A stretch of DNA of 64,000 nucleotides, from NCBI RefSeq assembly GCF_039542035.1, contig NZ_BAABHJ010000001.1, positions 310,001-374,000 on the forward strand, given 5' to 3'. The stretch's first letter is position 1, and each line of letters opens with the position of its first letter. Below, one piece after another: positions 7,951 through 15,309 of this stretch. A program made the position numbers and the translations under genes. Below the pieces are notes generated by a model. That model made no database searches, was not told where the DNA came from, and saw nothing but the letters and a program-made list of their open reading frames with translations. Source of the DNA: Actinoallomurus liliacearum (GTDB lineage: Bacteria > Actinomycetota > Actinomycetes > Streptosporangiales > Streptosporangiaceae).

Positions 7951-8157
7951 GTGACCGCCGCCGAACCCCTCCAGTGCTCCGCCAAGGGCTGCCGGGCCGA
8001 CGCCCGGTGGGCACTGCGCTGGAACAATCCGAAGATCCACGATGCCGACCGGCGCAAGATCTGGCTGGCCTGCGACGACCACAAGGAACACCTGAGCACG
8101 TTCCTGGCGCGCCGGGGTTTCCTGCGCGACACCGTCCCGGTCGACGACATCCGCTAG
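7951..8157 (+). CDS. Small conserved actinobacterial protein (CxxxxC...C type)
   Basis: 68-residue protein, GTG start preceded by GGGAAG. It contains CSAKGCRADARWALRWNNPK near the N-terminus and WLACDDHKEHLSTFLARRGF near the middle, i.e. two cysteines six residues apart plus a later C-DDH, a plausible metal-binding set. Very similar short proteins are common in Streptomyces relatives, where some are labelled acetone carboxylase, apparently without support. Function unknown; it stands alone upstream of the DUF1275 gene on the same strand, with a 56-base gap. Confidence 0.75.
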   Translation: MTAAEPLQCSAKGCRADARWALRWNNPKIHDADRRKIWLACDDHKEHLSTFLARRGFLRDTVPVDDIR

Positions 8158-8213
8158 GCAGGGCGGATCTACGCGGCGGCCATGGAACGGGCGCAGGCGG
8201 GAACACGACCTGC

Positions 8214-8990
8214 GTGAGCCCTGGGAGACGAACGCCGCGGCCGGCGCGGTTCCGGCGGTTCGCGCGGTCGTTCCGCTCCGGGTGGTCCGCACGGCCGGCG
8301 GTCGCGCCCCGGGAGGGCGCGGTCACGGCGGCCGTCTTTCTGCTCGCGCTGGGTTCCGGGGCGGCCGACGCGTTCAGCTTCGTCGCGCTGGGCGCCGTGT
8401 TCACGAGCGTCATGACCGGAAATCTCGTGCTGCTCGGCGTCGCCGTCGTCCACGCCGACGCGGGCGGCGCCGTACGCTCCGCGGTGGCCATCGCGGCCTA
8501 CGCGACCGGGGTGCTCGGCGCCGCGTCGTGGCTGCGGGAGACGTCGCCCGCGGGCGCCGGGCCGTGGCCCGGACGGGTCGTCGCCGCGCTGGCCGTCGTG
8601 CCGCCCGCGCAGGCCGCCGAGCTCGCCGGCAGGCTCGCCGCGGCGGCCCGCCCCGGCACCGCCCCGCAGGTCGCCCTGATCGCCGTGGCCGCCGCGGCGA
8701 TGGGCGTGCAGAGCACGGCGGTCAACGCGCTCGCGGTGAGCGGGGCCGCGACCACCTACCTCACCGGAACGCTGACCTCGCTCATGACCGAGACGGCGAC
8801 CACCGGATCACCGCTCACCATGCGCCGCCGCGCGGCGGTGCTGGCGGCCGCCCTGGGCGGTGCCGCGCTGGAGGCGGTGCTGCTGACCTGGGTACGCCCG
8901 GTCGCCCCCGCGCTGCCCTTGCTCGCCGCCCTCACGGTCGTGGCGGCCATGACCGCCGGCCGCGCCGTGCCCCGCCCCCGGCGGTCGTGA
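8214..8990 (+). CDS. DUF1275 (YoaK-like) family membrane protein
   Basis: 258-residue integral membrane protein. After a basic N-terminus of about 35 residues there are six hydrophobic segments. The family motifs are ALGSGAADAFSFVALGAVFT, SVMTGNLVLLGVA, and the second-half repeat MGVQSTAVNALAVSG with TTYLTGTLTSLMTE. The two T-G-N/T-L elements mark an internal repeat typical of YoaK/DUF1275. Function is unknown for the family; a transporter or sensor role is only speculation. GTG at 8214 is the sole in-frame start close to the conserved region. Confidence 0.85.
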   Translation: MSPGRRTPRPARFRRFARSFRSGWSARPAVAPREGAVTAAVFLLALGSGAADAFSFVALGAVFTSVMTGNLVLLGVAVVHADAGGAVRSAVAIAAYATGVLGAASWLRETSPAGAGPWPGRVVAALAVVPPAQAAELAGRLAAAARPGTAPQVALIAVAAAAMGVQSTAVNALAVSGAATTYLTGTLTSLMTETATTGSPLTMRRRAAVLAAALGGAALEAVLLTWVRPVAPALPLLAALTVVAAMTAGRAVPRPRRS

Positions 8991-9055
8991 GACCAGGACT
9001 CCCCGTCTCCCGCGGTCGTGAGGTCACGGCTCCCGCGTCCCCGGCGGCCGTACGG

Positions 9056-9301
9056 CTACGACGGCCGGCCCTCCCGGCGCGCGGGCCACTCGGTGGCGAG
9101 TTCGGTGATACGGGCCGCCGCGTCCCGGGCGGGCTCGCCACGGCCCACGGCCAGGCCGAGCAGGTAGGCCGTCAGAGGAGCGGCGGGCCGGGCCACCCCG
9201 TGCGCGACGTCGCGGGCGAGGTCGAGGACCAGGTCACGGTCGACCTCCGCGCGGTCGATGCCGAGCTCCGCACATGCCGTGTCGAGCCACTCCTCAAGCA
9301 T
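9056..9301 (-). CDS. DUF6457 family protein
   Basis: 81-residue, mostly helical protein with DLARDVAHGVARPAAPLTAY near the middle, followed by LLGLAVGRG, the signature of the short DUF6457 proteins that accompany MobA in actinobacteria. Its ATG lies 8 bases inside the end of mobA, so it is the last gene of the moaA-DUF3467-mobA-DUF6457 operon. A role in molybdenum-cofactor guanylylation is inferred only from this conserved neighbourhood; no catalytic residues are recognisable. Confidence 0.82.
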   Translation of the reverse strand: MLEEWLDTACAELGIDRAEVDRDLVLDLARDVAHGVARPAAPLTAYLLGLAVGRGEPARDAAARITELATEWPARREGRPS

Positions 9302-9878
9302 CGTTCTCCTCGATCAGCCGGGACGCCTGGGCGACGTCGTCCTCCGTGTCACAGTCGTACCACGCGGGCCGGCGGCGCCCGGCGGACCGTACGCGGGCCG
9401 GGTCGAGCGGTGCCATCAGCCCGCGCAGCGACGCGCCGGGATACTCGGTCAGGGCGTCGCGCAGGGCCGAAGTCCGCCACACGCCGGTCAGCCACTGAGG
9501 ACGGTCCCCGTCGTCGACGTACACGGCCCCGGCCCGGCCGCGGGCCCGACGGTGCAGCGCGTCGACGTCATCGGCGGTGAGGAACGGCAGGTCGGCGGCG
9601 AGCACGGCCACCCAGGACGCCTCCACCCGCGCCAGCCCGGCGCGCAGGGCGGGCACCGGCCCGGCCCCCGGAGGGTCCTCCCGGACGACGACCGCGGCGG
9701 GCAGCTCGGGACGGTCCGGCCCCACGAGCACGATGCGCCGCGCGTTCGCCACGGCCGCGCCGACGCGCTCCACCAGCGCCCGCCCGCCGACGAGCAGACC
9801 GGGCTTGTCGGCGCCGCGCAACCGCGACGCGGCCCCGCCTGCGAGGATCACGGCGTCGTACGCGTCATCCGTCGTCAT
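9294..9878 (-). CDS. mobA: Molybdenum cofactor guanylyltransferase
   Basis: 194-residue nucleotidyltransferase that transfers GMP from GTP to Mo-molybdopterin, giving the MGD/bis-MGD form needed by formate dehydrogenase. The N-terminal motif DAVILAGGAASRLRGADKP is the GTP-binding loop (LAGGxSxRxGxDK, with RL replacing M-x). VAVLAADLPFLTADDVD carries the Mg-binding Asp, and a C-terminal YDCDTEDD is the usual NTDxxED-like end. It starts inside the DUF3467 gene (14-base overlap). It is the likely source of the cofactor for FdhA elsewhere in this window. Confidence 0.9.
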   Translation of the reverse strand: MTTDDAYDAVILAGGAASRLRGADKPGLLVGGRALVERVGAAVANARRIVLVGPDRPELPAAVVVREDPPGAGPVPALRAGLARVEASWVAVLAADLPFLTADDVDALHRRARGRAGAVYVDDGDRPQWLTGVWRTSALRDALTEYPGASLRGLMAPLDPARVRSAGRRRPAWYDCDTEDDVAQASRLIEENDA

Positions 9879-10176
9879 GCGCGCTCTTGCCGCTCTCCCG
9901 CTCGTACGCGCTGAGGTTCTGCTCGAGGGCCTTCATCAGCTCCCAGACCTGACTCGGCGGGATGCGTACGCGGGACACCACCTGGGCGGGGACATGGACG
10001 TACGAGGCACCGCTCTCGGTGTCCTGCATCACCTCAGGGGGACGCACCGCGGTGGAGAAGTCGATGACGAACGAGTCCTGGGTGCGCCACACCGACGCGA
10101 ACCCGGCGTACACCCCCACCTCGTGGTCGGGCGGAACGATGATCTCGACCCGGTGTTCCTGCGGCTGCTCGGTCAC
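9865..10176 (-). CDS. DUF3467 domain protein
   Basis: 103-residue soluble protein. The core, EIIVPPDHEVGVYAGFASVW, then DSFVIDFSTAVRPPE and the C-terminal RVRIPPSQVWELMKALEQNL, matches DUF3467, a domain of unknown function with a small beta-rich fold. It lies 9 bases after moaA and overlaps mobA, but its function in cofactor synthesis has not been established. The operon position is the only clue. Confidence 0.85.
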   Translation of the reverse strand: MTEQPQEHRVEIIVPPDHEVGVYAGFASVWRTQDSFVIDFSTAVRPPEVMQDTESGASYVHVPAQVVSRVRIPPSQVWELMKALEQNLSAYERESGKSAHDDG

Positions 10177-10185
10177 GCGTCCTTT

Positions 10186-11175
10186 CTACCCGCCGATCGC
10201 GGACATCGGACGGGCGGGCTGCAGGAAGCCGACGTCGTCGATGCCGTGCCCCGCGCGCTTGGCCGCGACCGCGGCCGTCCAGCGCTCGGCGAGGTCGTCG
10301 TCCGAGGCGCCGGAGCGCAGCGCGGCGCGCAGGTCGGACTCCTCGCGCGCGAACAGGCAGTTGCGGATCTGGCCGTCCGCGGTGAGCCGGACCCGGTCGC
10401 AGGCCCCGCAGAACGGCCGGGTGACCGAGCCGATGACGCCGACCCGCGCGGGGCCGCCGTCGATGAGGAAGGTCTCGGCCGGGGCGCTGCCGCGTGCGGC
10501 GGCGTCGTCCGGTACGAGCGAGAACTCCGTCGTGAGCCGGTCGAGGATCTCGTCGGCGGTGACCATGTCGTCCCGGCGCCAGCCGTGCTGGGCGTCGAGC
10601 GGCATCTGCTCGATGAAGCGCAGCTCGTAGCCCTGCTCCAGGCAGAAGCGCAGCAGCGGCGCCGCCTCGTGGTCGTTGACGTCGCGCATCAGCACGGTGT
10701 TCACCTTCACCGGCCGCAGCCCGGCGCGCTGCGCGGCGGCGAGGCCGGCGAGGACGTCCGGCAGCCGGTCCCGATGCGAGAGGCGCGCGAACGTGTCCCG
10801 GTCGAGGGTGTCGAGGGAGACGTTCACCCGGTCGAGACCGGCCTCGCGCAGCGGCCCGGCCAGCCGGGCCAGCCCGATGGCGTTCGTGGTCAGCGAGACC
10901 TGCGGGCGCGGGCGCAGCGTGGTGGTGCGGGCCACGATGTCGACCAGCCCCCTGCGGAGCAGCGGCTCGCCTCCGGTGTAGCGGACCTCGGTGATGCCGA
11001 GGCGCTCGACGCCCACCCGTACGAGCCGGACGACCTCGTCGTCGGTGAGCAGCTCCGGTTTGGGCAGCCACTCGAGGCCCTCGGGGGGCATGCAATAGGA
11101 GCAACGCAGGTTGCAGCGGTCGGTGAGGGACACGCGAAGGTCGGTCGCCACCCGGCCGAACCCGTCCACCAGCAA
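10186..11175 (-). CDS. moaA: GTP 3',8-cyclase MoaA
   Basis: 329-residue radical-SAM enzyme converting GTP to 3',8-cyclo-GTP, the first step of molybdopterin synthesis. The N-terminal cluster motif SLTDRCNLRCSYCMPPEG provides Cys21, Cys25 and Cys28; EVRYTGGEPLLR is the SAM-binding GGE. The C-terminal cluster cysteines are in PFCGACDRVRLTADGQIRNC. The terminal GG-type ending (AIGG) is the conserved functional tail of MoaA. It heads the leftward Mo-cofactor operon; moaC and moaE are not in the window. Confidence 0.95.
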   Translation of the reverse strand: MLVDGFGRVATDLRVSLTDRCNLRCSYCMPPEGLEWLPKPELLTDDEVVRLVRVGVERLGITEVRYTGGEPLLRRGLVDIVARTTTLRPRPQVSLTTNAIGLARLAGPLREAGLDRVNVSLDTLDRDTFARLSHRDRLPDVLAGLAAAQRAGLRPVKVNTVLMRDVNDHEAAPLLRFCLEQGYELRFIEQMPLDAQHGWRRDDMVTADEILDRLTTEFSLVPDDAAARGSAPAETFLIDGGPARVGVIGSVTRPFCGACDRVRLTADGQIRNCLFAREESDLRAALRSGASDDDLAERWTAAVAAKRAGHGIDDVGFLQPARPMSAIGG

Positions 11176-11398
11176 GGACGAACCCCCTCTGTCGATGCGG
11201 ACACTCCAGCCTATGCCGTCGCGCCGACGATCCGCGCGCCCGCGATCGGGTCTCCTCCGCTCATCGCGGCCTTGACGGGACTTGTCACGAAACGGCGCCT
11301 CGTACCGAGGATTTAGATGATCATGGCCTTGGACGGGACGTTCCGTCCCTCCCGCGCACAGCGGGAGCCACGCTCAACGGAGAGTGAGGGTCACCCAG

Positions 11399-11887
11399 GT
11401 GAAGCTCAGCACCACGCTCGCGATGACCGGCGTCGCCGGCGCCATCGCCGTGGCCGGCCTGGCCGCGCCGGCACAGGCCGCGACGCCGGTGGCGAAGGCG
11501 CCGGCCTGCTCGGTCGCCAAGAACCGTCTGGTCCTCCAGTTCGCCCACGGCTACCCCGAGGGCAAGAAGATCGACCAGCCGCTGTCGATCAGCACGAAGG
11601 GCAAGAAGACCTGCCTGCTCATCGGTCGGCCGGTCGTGCGGCTGCTGAACAAGAAGCACAAGGTCATCGGCGTCTACCGGGGCGCCAAGGGCCAGGCCCT
11701 GGTCGGGCCCGGACGGGAGGCGGTGTTCCACCTGGCCTTCACGACGGGTGGCAAGCACCCCGTCCACCCGGCGTACGTCCGCGTCACGGTGTCGCCCAAG
11801 GCCGGGACGTTCGCCTCCGTCAAGTGGAACTCCAACACCCCGAGTTCCAAGATCAAGGTCGGCGCCATCAAGCCCTGGCTGGACTGA
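11399..11887 (+). CDS. Secreted DUF4232-like protein
   Basis: 162-residue precursor with a Sec signal peptide: basic start, hydrophobic core TTLAMTGVAGAIAVAGLAAP and an AQA-AT cleavage site. The mature part has two cysteines (PACSV and KTCLLIG), compatible with a disulfide-linked beta sandwich, and a pattern resembling DUF4232. I chose GTG 11399, because GTGAGGG at 11384 then acts as the ribosome-binding site; starting at 11384 would leave almost no spacing. The cell-wall or extracellular role is unknown. A copy of the hairpin repeat family follows 37 bases after the stop. Confidence 0.75.
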   Translation: MKLSTTLAMTGVAGAIAVAGLAAPAQAATPVAKAPACSVAKNRLVLQFAHGYPEGKKIDQPLSISTKGKKTCLLIGRPVVRLLNKKHKVIGVYRGAKGQALVGPGREAVFHLAFTTGGKHPVHPAYVRVTVSPKAGTFASVKWNSNTPSSKIKVGAIKPWLD

Positions 11888-11924
11888 CCGACCCCCGCGC
11901 CGTCGCGTCACCGTAGGACCCTCT

Positions 11925-11982
11925 GAGGTGAGGCGACGCCCGAGCCGTCCCCATTCCGGTGGGGGCGGCTCACCGGCTCCCG
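11925..11982 (+). repeat. Hairpin repeat family, copy A
   Basis: About 58 bases beginning GAGGTGAGGCGACGCC and ending GGCTCCCG, closely matching copies at 18804 and 19514. The central stem is AGCCGTCCCC (11943-11952) with GGGGGCGGCT (11961-11970), one G.U pair. It sits downstream of a rightward gene and could act as its terminator. Confidence 0.88.
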
Positions 11983-12145
11983 CCCCGTGCGACTCGAGGC
12001 CGCCGGGCACACGGTTTGGGGAAACCATTGCGCGGCGCGCGACTGGAACGCGGTCCAGGGGGCAGGGCCGTCGTTGACACACCTCCGGTGAAGGAGAGCG
12101 CCTCCCCTGCCTCTGCAGATCCGTCCACCAGGGAGGAGCGGCAGG

Positions 12146-12499
12146 ATGCTGGAAGCTCACGACATCCGCGAATGGCGCGGCCACGACGTGGTGGACGCGA
12201 ACCGCAAGAAGATCGGCAAGTTGGAAGCCGTGTACGTCGACACCCGCACGGATCAGCCCTCGTTCGCCACCGTCCGGGTCGGCCTGCCCACCCGTTATCG
12301 GCTGGTGTTCGTGCCCCTGGCCGATGCCACGGTCGGCCCTGGCTACATTCGCATCACCCGCACCCGCGACCAGGTCAAAGACGCTCCGGCGATCGACATC
12401 GACGGGGAACTCCTCGCCGGCGACGAGGAGGCCGTCTTCGCCCACTACGGCCTGCCTTATCAGGCGGAGCCGACGGAGCGGTGGCTCGCCCGGCGGTAG
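12146..12499 (+). CDS. PRC-barrel domain protein
   Basis: 117-residue soluble protein. Residues 5-85 form a PRC-barrel: DIREWRGHDVVDANRKKIGK, then YVDTRTDQPSFATVRVG and RLVFVPLADATVGPGYI. The C-terminal YGLPYQ motif is common in actinobacterial PRC-barrel stress proteins. A GGAGG 9 bases upstream supports the ATG. PRC-barrels occur in RimM and photosynthetic H subunits; the function of the stand-alone versions is unknown. It is a single-gene unit. Confidence 0.88.
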   Translation: MLEAHDIREWRGHDVVDANRKKIGKLEAVYVDTRTDQPSFATVRVGLPTRYRLVFVPLADATVGPGYIRITRTRDQVKDAPAIDIDGELLAGDEEAVFAHYGLPYQAEPTERWLARR

Positions 12500-12607
12500 G
12501 CGAACGTGGGACTCCGCCCGGAGAAGTGCCCGTACGCGGCGCTGCGAGATGGGCCGGATGAGGCCGGATCATGCCGGTTTCCGGGAAGCCGACTTTAAGA
12601 TCCGTTC

Positions 12608-15178
12608 ATGGTCGGCGTCTGGCCTTTCGTAGGTCGCGTGGACGAAATAGCCGAAATCCGCGCCGCAGTAGGTGCTCGCGCCAAGGCGGGCCTGCTGATC
12701 GCAGGTCCGGCGGGGGTCGGCAAGAGCAGGCTCCTCCGCGAGGCGTGCGCGGACCGGGACGTCGTGTCCGTACAGGCCACCCGGGCGGGCGCGGGACTGC
12801 CGCTCGGCGTGTTCGCCCCCCATCTCCCCCCGAATCCGCCGGTGGACGCGGGACCGGCGGGGATGGTGCGGTGGGCGGCCGAGGCGCTCGCCGGACGCGT
12901 CATCGCGGTCGACGACGCGCATCTGCTCGACGACGCCTCGGCCACTCTGCTGCTGCATCTGGCCGCCGCCGGCCGGGCGTTCCTGCTGCTGACAGTGCGC
13001 AGCCGAGAACCCGCACCCGATGCGATCACGGCGCTGTGGAAGGACGACTGGGTGGCGCGGTCGGAGCTCGGCCCGTTCACGGTGGGCGACGTCCGCGCGG
13101 TCCTGCCCGCGATCTCCGAGTCGGCCGTGCGCCGGCTCCATCGGTTGACCGGCGGGAACGCCCTGATGCTGCGGGAACTGACGCTGAGCGGCGACGCTCT
13201 CGACGGTACGCGGGAGGCGAGGAGTCCACGCGGCTCCGGTGCCGTACGGATCTCCCCTCGACTCGCCGAACTCGTCCACGACCGGCTGGCCGGGCTCGGC
13301 GGCGATGAGCTCGCGGTGCTGGAGTACCTGTCGCTGGGAGAGCCGGTCGGGCTGGCCGCGCTCATCGCGCTCACCTCCGCGGAGGCATGCGAGGCGGTGG
13401 AGGAGGCGCAGCTCGCGACCGTGCTCCGGGACGGCCGCCGCACCCAGCTCAGGCTCGCGCACCCGATCTACGGCGAGGTCATCCGCGCGTCCTGCCCGGT
13501 GCTGCGGGCCCGTCGTCGCCAGGCGGAGCTGGCGGCGGTGACAGAGGCGTACGGCCATCGGCGCCGGGAGGACGTCATGCGGATCGCGGCGTGGCGGCTC
13601 GAGAGCGGCACCGCCACCGAACCGGGACCGCTGCTGGCCGCCGCCACGCTCGCGTACGCGGTGTCCGACCTGTCGCTGGCGCTCCGGCTCGCCGAGGCCG
13701 CTGTCGCGGCGGGTGGCGGCCTGGACGCCACCCTCACGCTCGCCGAGTTCAGGATCTGGTCCGCGCAGCCCGAAGAGGCCGCCGCCGCGCTCGCCCTGGC
13801 CGACCTGGCGGACTCCGACGAGTTCCAGCGCGCCCGCTACGCCGTGAACCGGGCCATCAACCTGGGCTGGGGACTGGGCCGGCTCGACGAGGCACTGCGC
13901 GTCCTCGATGAGGAGGCGGCGCGTCAGCCGGTACGGGAGTTGGCCGGACTCCTCGTCAGCCTGCGCGCCGCGCAGCAGATGCTCGGCGGGCAGTGGCGCC
14001 CGGCCGTGGCGGTGGCGGCCGAGCTGCTCGGCGGCCCGCCGCTGCCGCCGCCGGCCACCGCCCAGGCGCACGGCGTCCTGGTCCACGTGCGCGCGGTGAC
14101 GGGCGACGTGTCCGGAGCGCGCGCCGCCGCCGACGCCGCCATGGCCACCGTCGACGCGTGGGCGCCGCAGGCACCCTTCCTGCAGGTCGGCATGGACAGC
14201 ATGCTGACGCTGGCGCATCTGCTGGCCGGTGAGCTGCCGGCCGCCGAACGCGCCGCCGAGGAGGCGTACGAGCGGCTGGCCACGGTGGGCGGCTGGCCCT
14301 GGGCGCTCGGCTGTCTGTCCATGTCGCGCGGCTGGGCGGCGCGGTACCGCGGCCGGGTCGCCGAGGCCGTGCGCTGGCAGCGCGATGCCGTGGCGAACCT
14401 GGACGGGTCGCCGTGGGCGCCGCTGTGCCTCGCGGAGCTCGCCCATGCCGCGGCGCTGGCCGGTGACGCCGACACGGCGGTGGCGGCGCTGCGTGCCGCC
14501 GGTGAGTCGCGTTCGGCGGCGTTCGAGCTGCTCAATCCCCTCATCGAGCTCGCCGAGCCCTGGGTGCTGGCGGTCACCGGCCGCCTGCGGGAGGCCCGCG
14601 CCGCGGCGCTGCGTACGGCTCGTCGAGCCCGGTCGTACGGATTCACCGGGTTCGAGGCCGCCGCGCTGCACGACGCGATGCGGCTCGACGCCGAACCGGC
14701 GGCGGAGCGGCTCACCGCGCTGAGCGACGTGTGCGAGGGGCCGCTGGGCGACGTGTTCGCCCGGCACGCCAGGGCGCTGGGCGACGGGGACGTGCGCGGG
14801 CTGCTCGGCGCGGCCGATCGCTTCGAGGAACTCGGCCTGACCCTGCACGCGGCCGACGCCGTGGCGCAGGCCGCACGGATCAGCCCGGCGGCCGGCGACC
14901 GCGCCCGCCGCCTCGCGAGCCGTTGCGAAGGCGCGGTCACGCCGGCGTTGCGGGCGCTCAGCATGCCCAAGCTGACCGATCGGGAACGCCAGATCGCCGA
15001 ACTCGCGGCGCGCGGCGCGACGAGCAGGGAGATCGCCGCGACGCTGGTGCTCTCGGTGCGCACGGTCGACAATCACCTGAGCCGGGCGTACGCCAAGCTC
15101 GGCGTCACCGGCCGCGCCGAACTCGCCCGCCTGATGCGCGGCGGCCGTACGGATCTCCCGCGCGCTCATGACTCATGA
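12608..15178 (+). CDS. LuxR-family (LAL-type) ATPase transcriptional regulator
   Basis: 856-residue regulator. The N-terminal P-loop module has Walker A GPAGVGKSRLL (residues 33-43) and Walker B VIAVDDAHLLDD (98-109). A long helical, tetratricopeptide-like middle (about 320-790) follows. The C-terminal LuxR-type helix-turn-helix is LTDRERQIAELAARGATSRE onward, ending with the recognition helix in VRTVDNHLSRAYAKLG. LAL regulators use ATP binding to switch on pathway genes. No obvious target operon abuts it; the convergent gene encodes a secreted metalloprotease. A perfect 14-bp stem terminator follows. Confidence 0.92.
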   Translation: MVGVWPFVGRVDEIAEIRAAVGARAKAGLLIAGPAGVGKSRLLREACADRDVVSVQATRAGAGLPLGVFAPHLPPNPPVDAGPAGMVRWAAEALAGRVIAVDDAHLLDDASATLLLHLAAAGRAFLLLTVRSREPAPDAITALWKDDWVARSELGPFTVGDVRAVLPAISESAVRRLHRLTGGNALMLRELTLSGDALDGTREARSPRGSGAVRISPRLAELVHDRLAGLGGDELAVLEYLSLGEPVGLAALIALTSAEACEAVEEAQLATVLRDGRRTQLRLAHPIYGEVIRASCPVLRARRRQAELAAVTEAYGHRRREDVMRIAAWRLESGTATEPGPLLAAATLAYAVSDLSLALRLAEAAVAAGGGLDATLTLAEFRIWSAQPEEAAAALALADLADSDEFQRARYAVNRAINLGWGLGRLDEALRVLDEEAARQPVRELAGLLVSLRAAQQMLGGQWRPAVAVAAELLGGPPLPPPATAQAHGVLVHVRAVTGDVSGARAAADAAMATVDAWAPQAPFLQVGMDSMLTLAHLLAGELPAAERAAEEAYERLATVGGWPWALGCLSMSRGWAARYRGRVAEAVRWQRDAVANLDGSPWAPLCLAELAHAAALAGDADTAVAALRAAGESRSAAFELLNPLIELAEPWVLAVTGRLREARAAALRTARRARSYGFTGFEAAALHDAMRLDAEPAAERLTALSDVCEGPLGDVFARHARALGDGDVRGLLGAADRFEELGLTLHAADAVAQAARISPAAGDRARRLASRCEGAVTPALRALSMPKLTDRERQIAELAARGATSREIAATLVLSVRTVDNHLSRAYAKLGVTGRAELARLMRGGRTDLPRAHDS

Positions 15179-15212
15179 CGGAACCCGCGCCCGGACGCCC
15201 GGAACGGCGCGA

Positions 15213-15247
15213 GCGGCGTGGACGGCGGTACGAGCCGTCCACGCCGC
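15213..15247. terminator. Bidirectional hairpin terminator
   Basis: Perfect 14-base arms (GCGGCGTGGACGGC at 15213-15226 and its complement at 15234-15247) around a 7-base loop. It lies between the convergent LuxR-type gene and the metalloprotease gene. There is no U-run, as is common in actinomycetes. Confidence 0.85.
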
Positions 15248-15309
15248 GTCGAGGGCCGCTCGGCACCGTGGCGGAATCGGCGCCGGCTCCGGTCCTTCCT
15301 ACGGACGGA

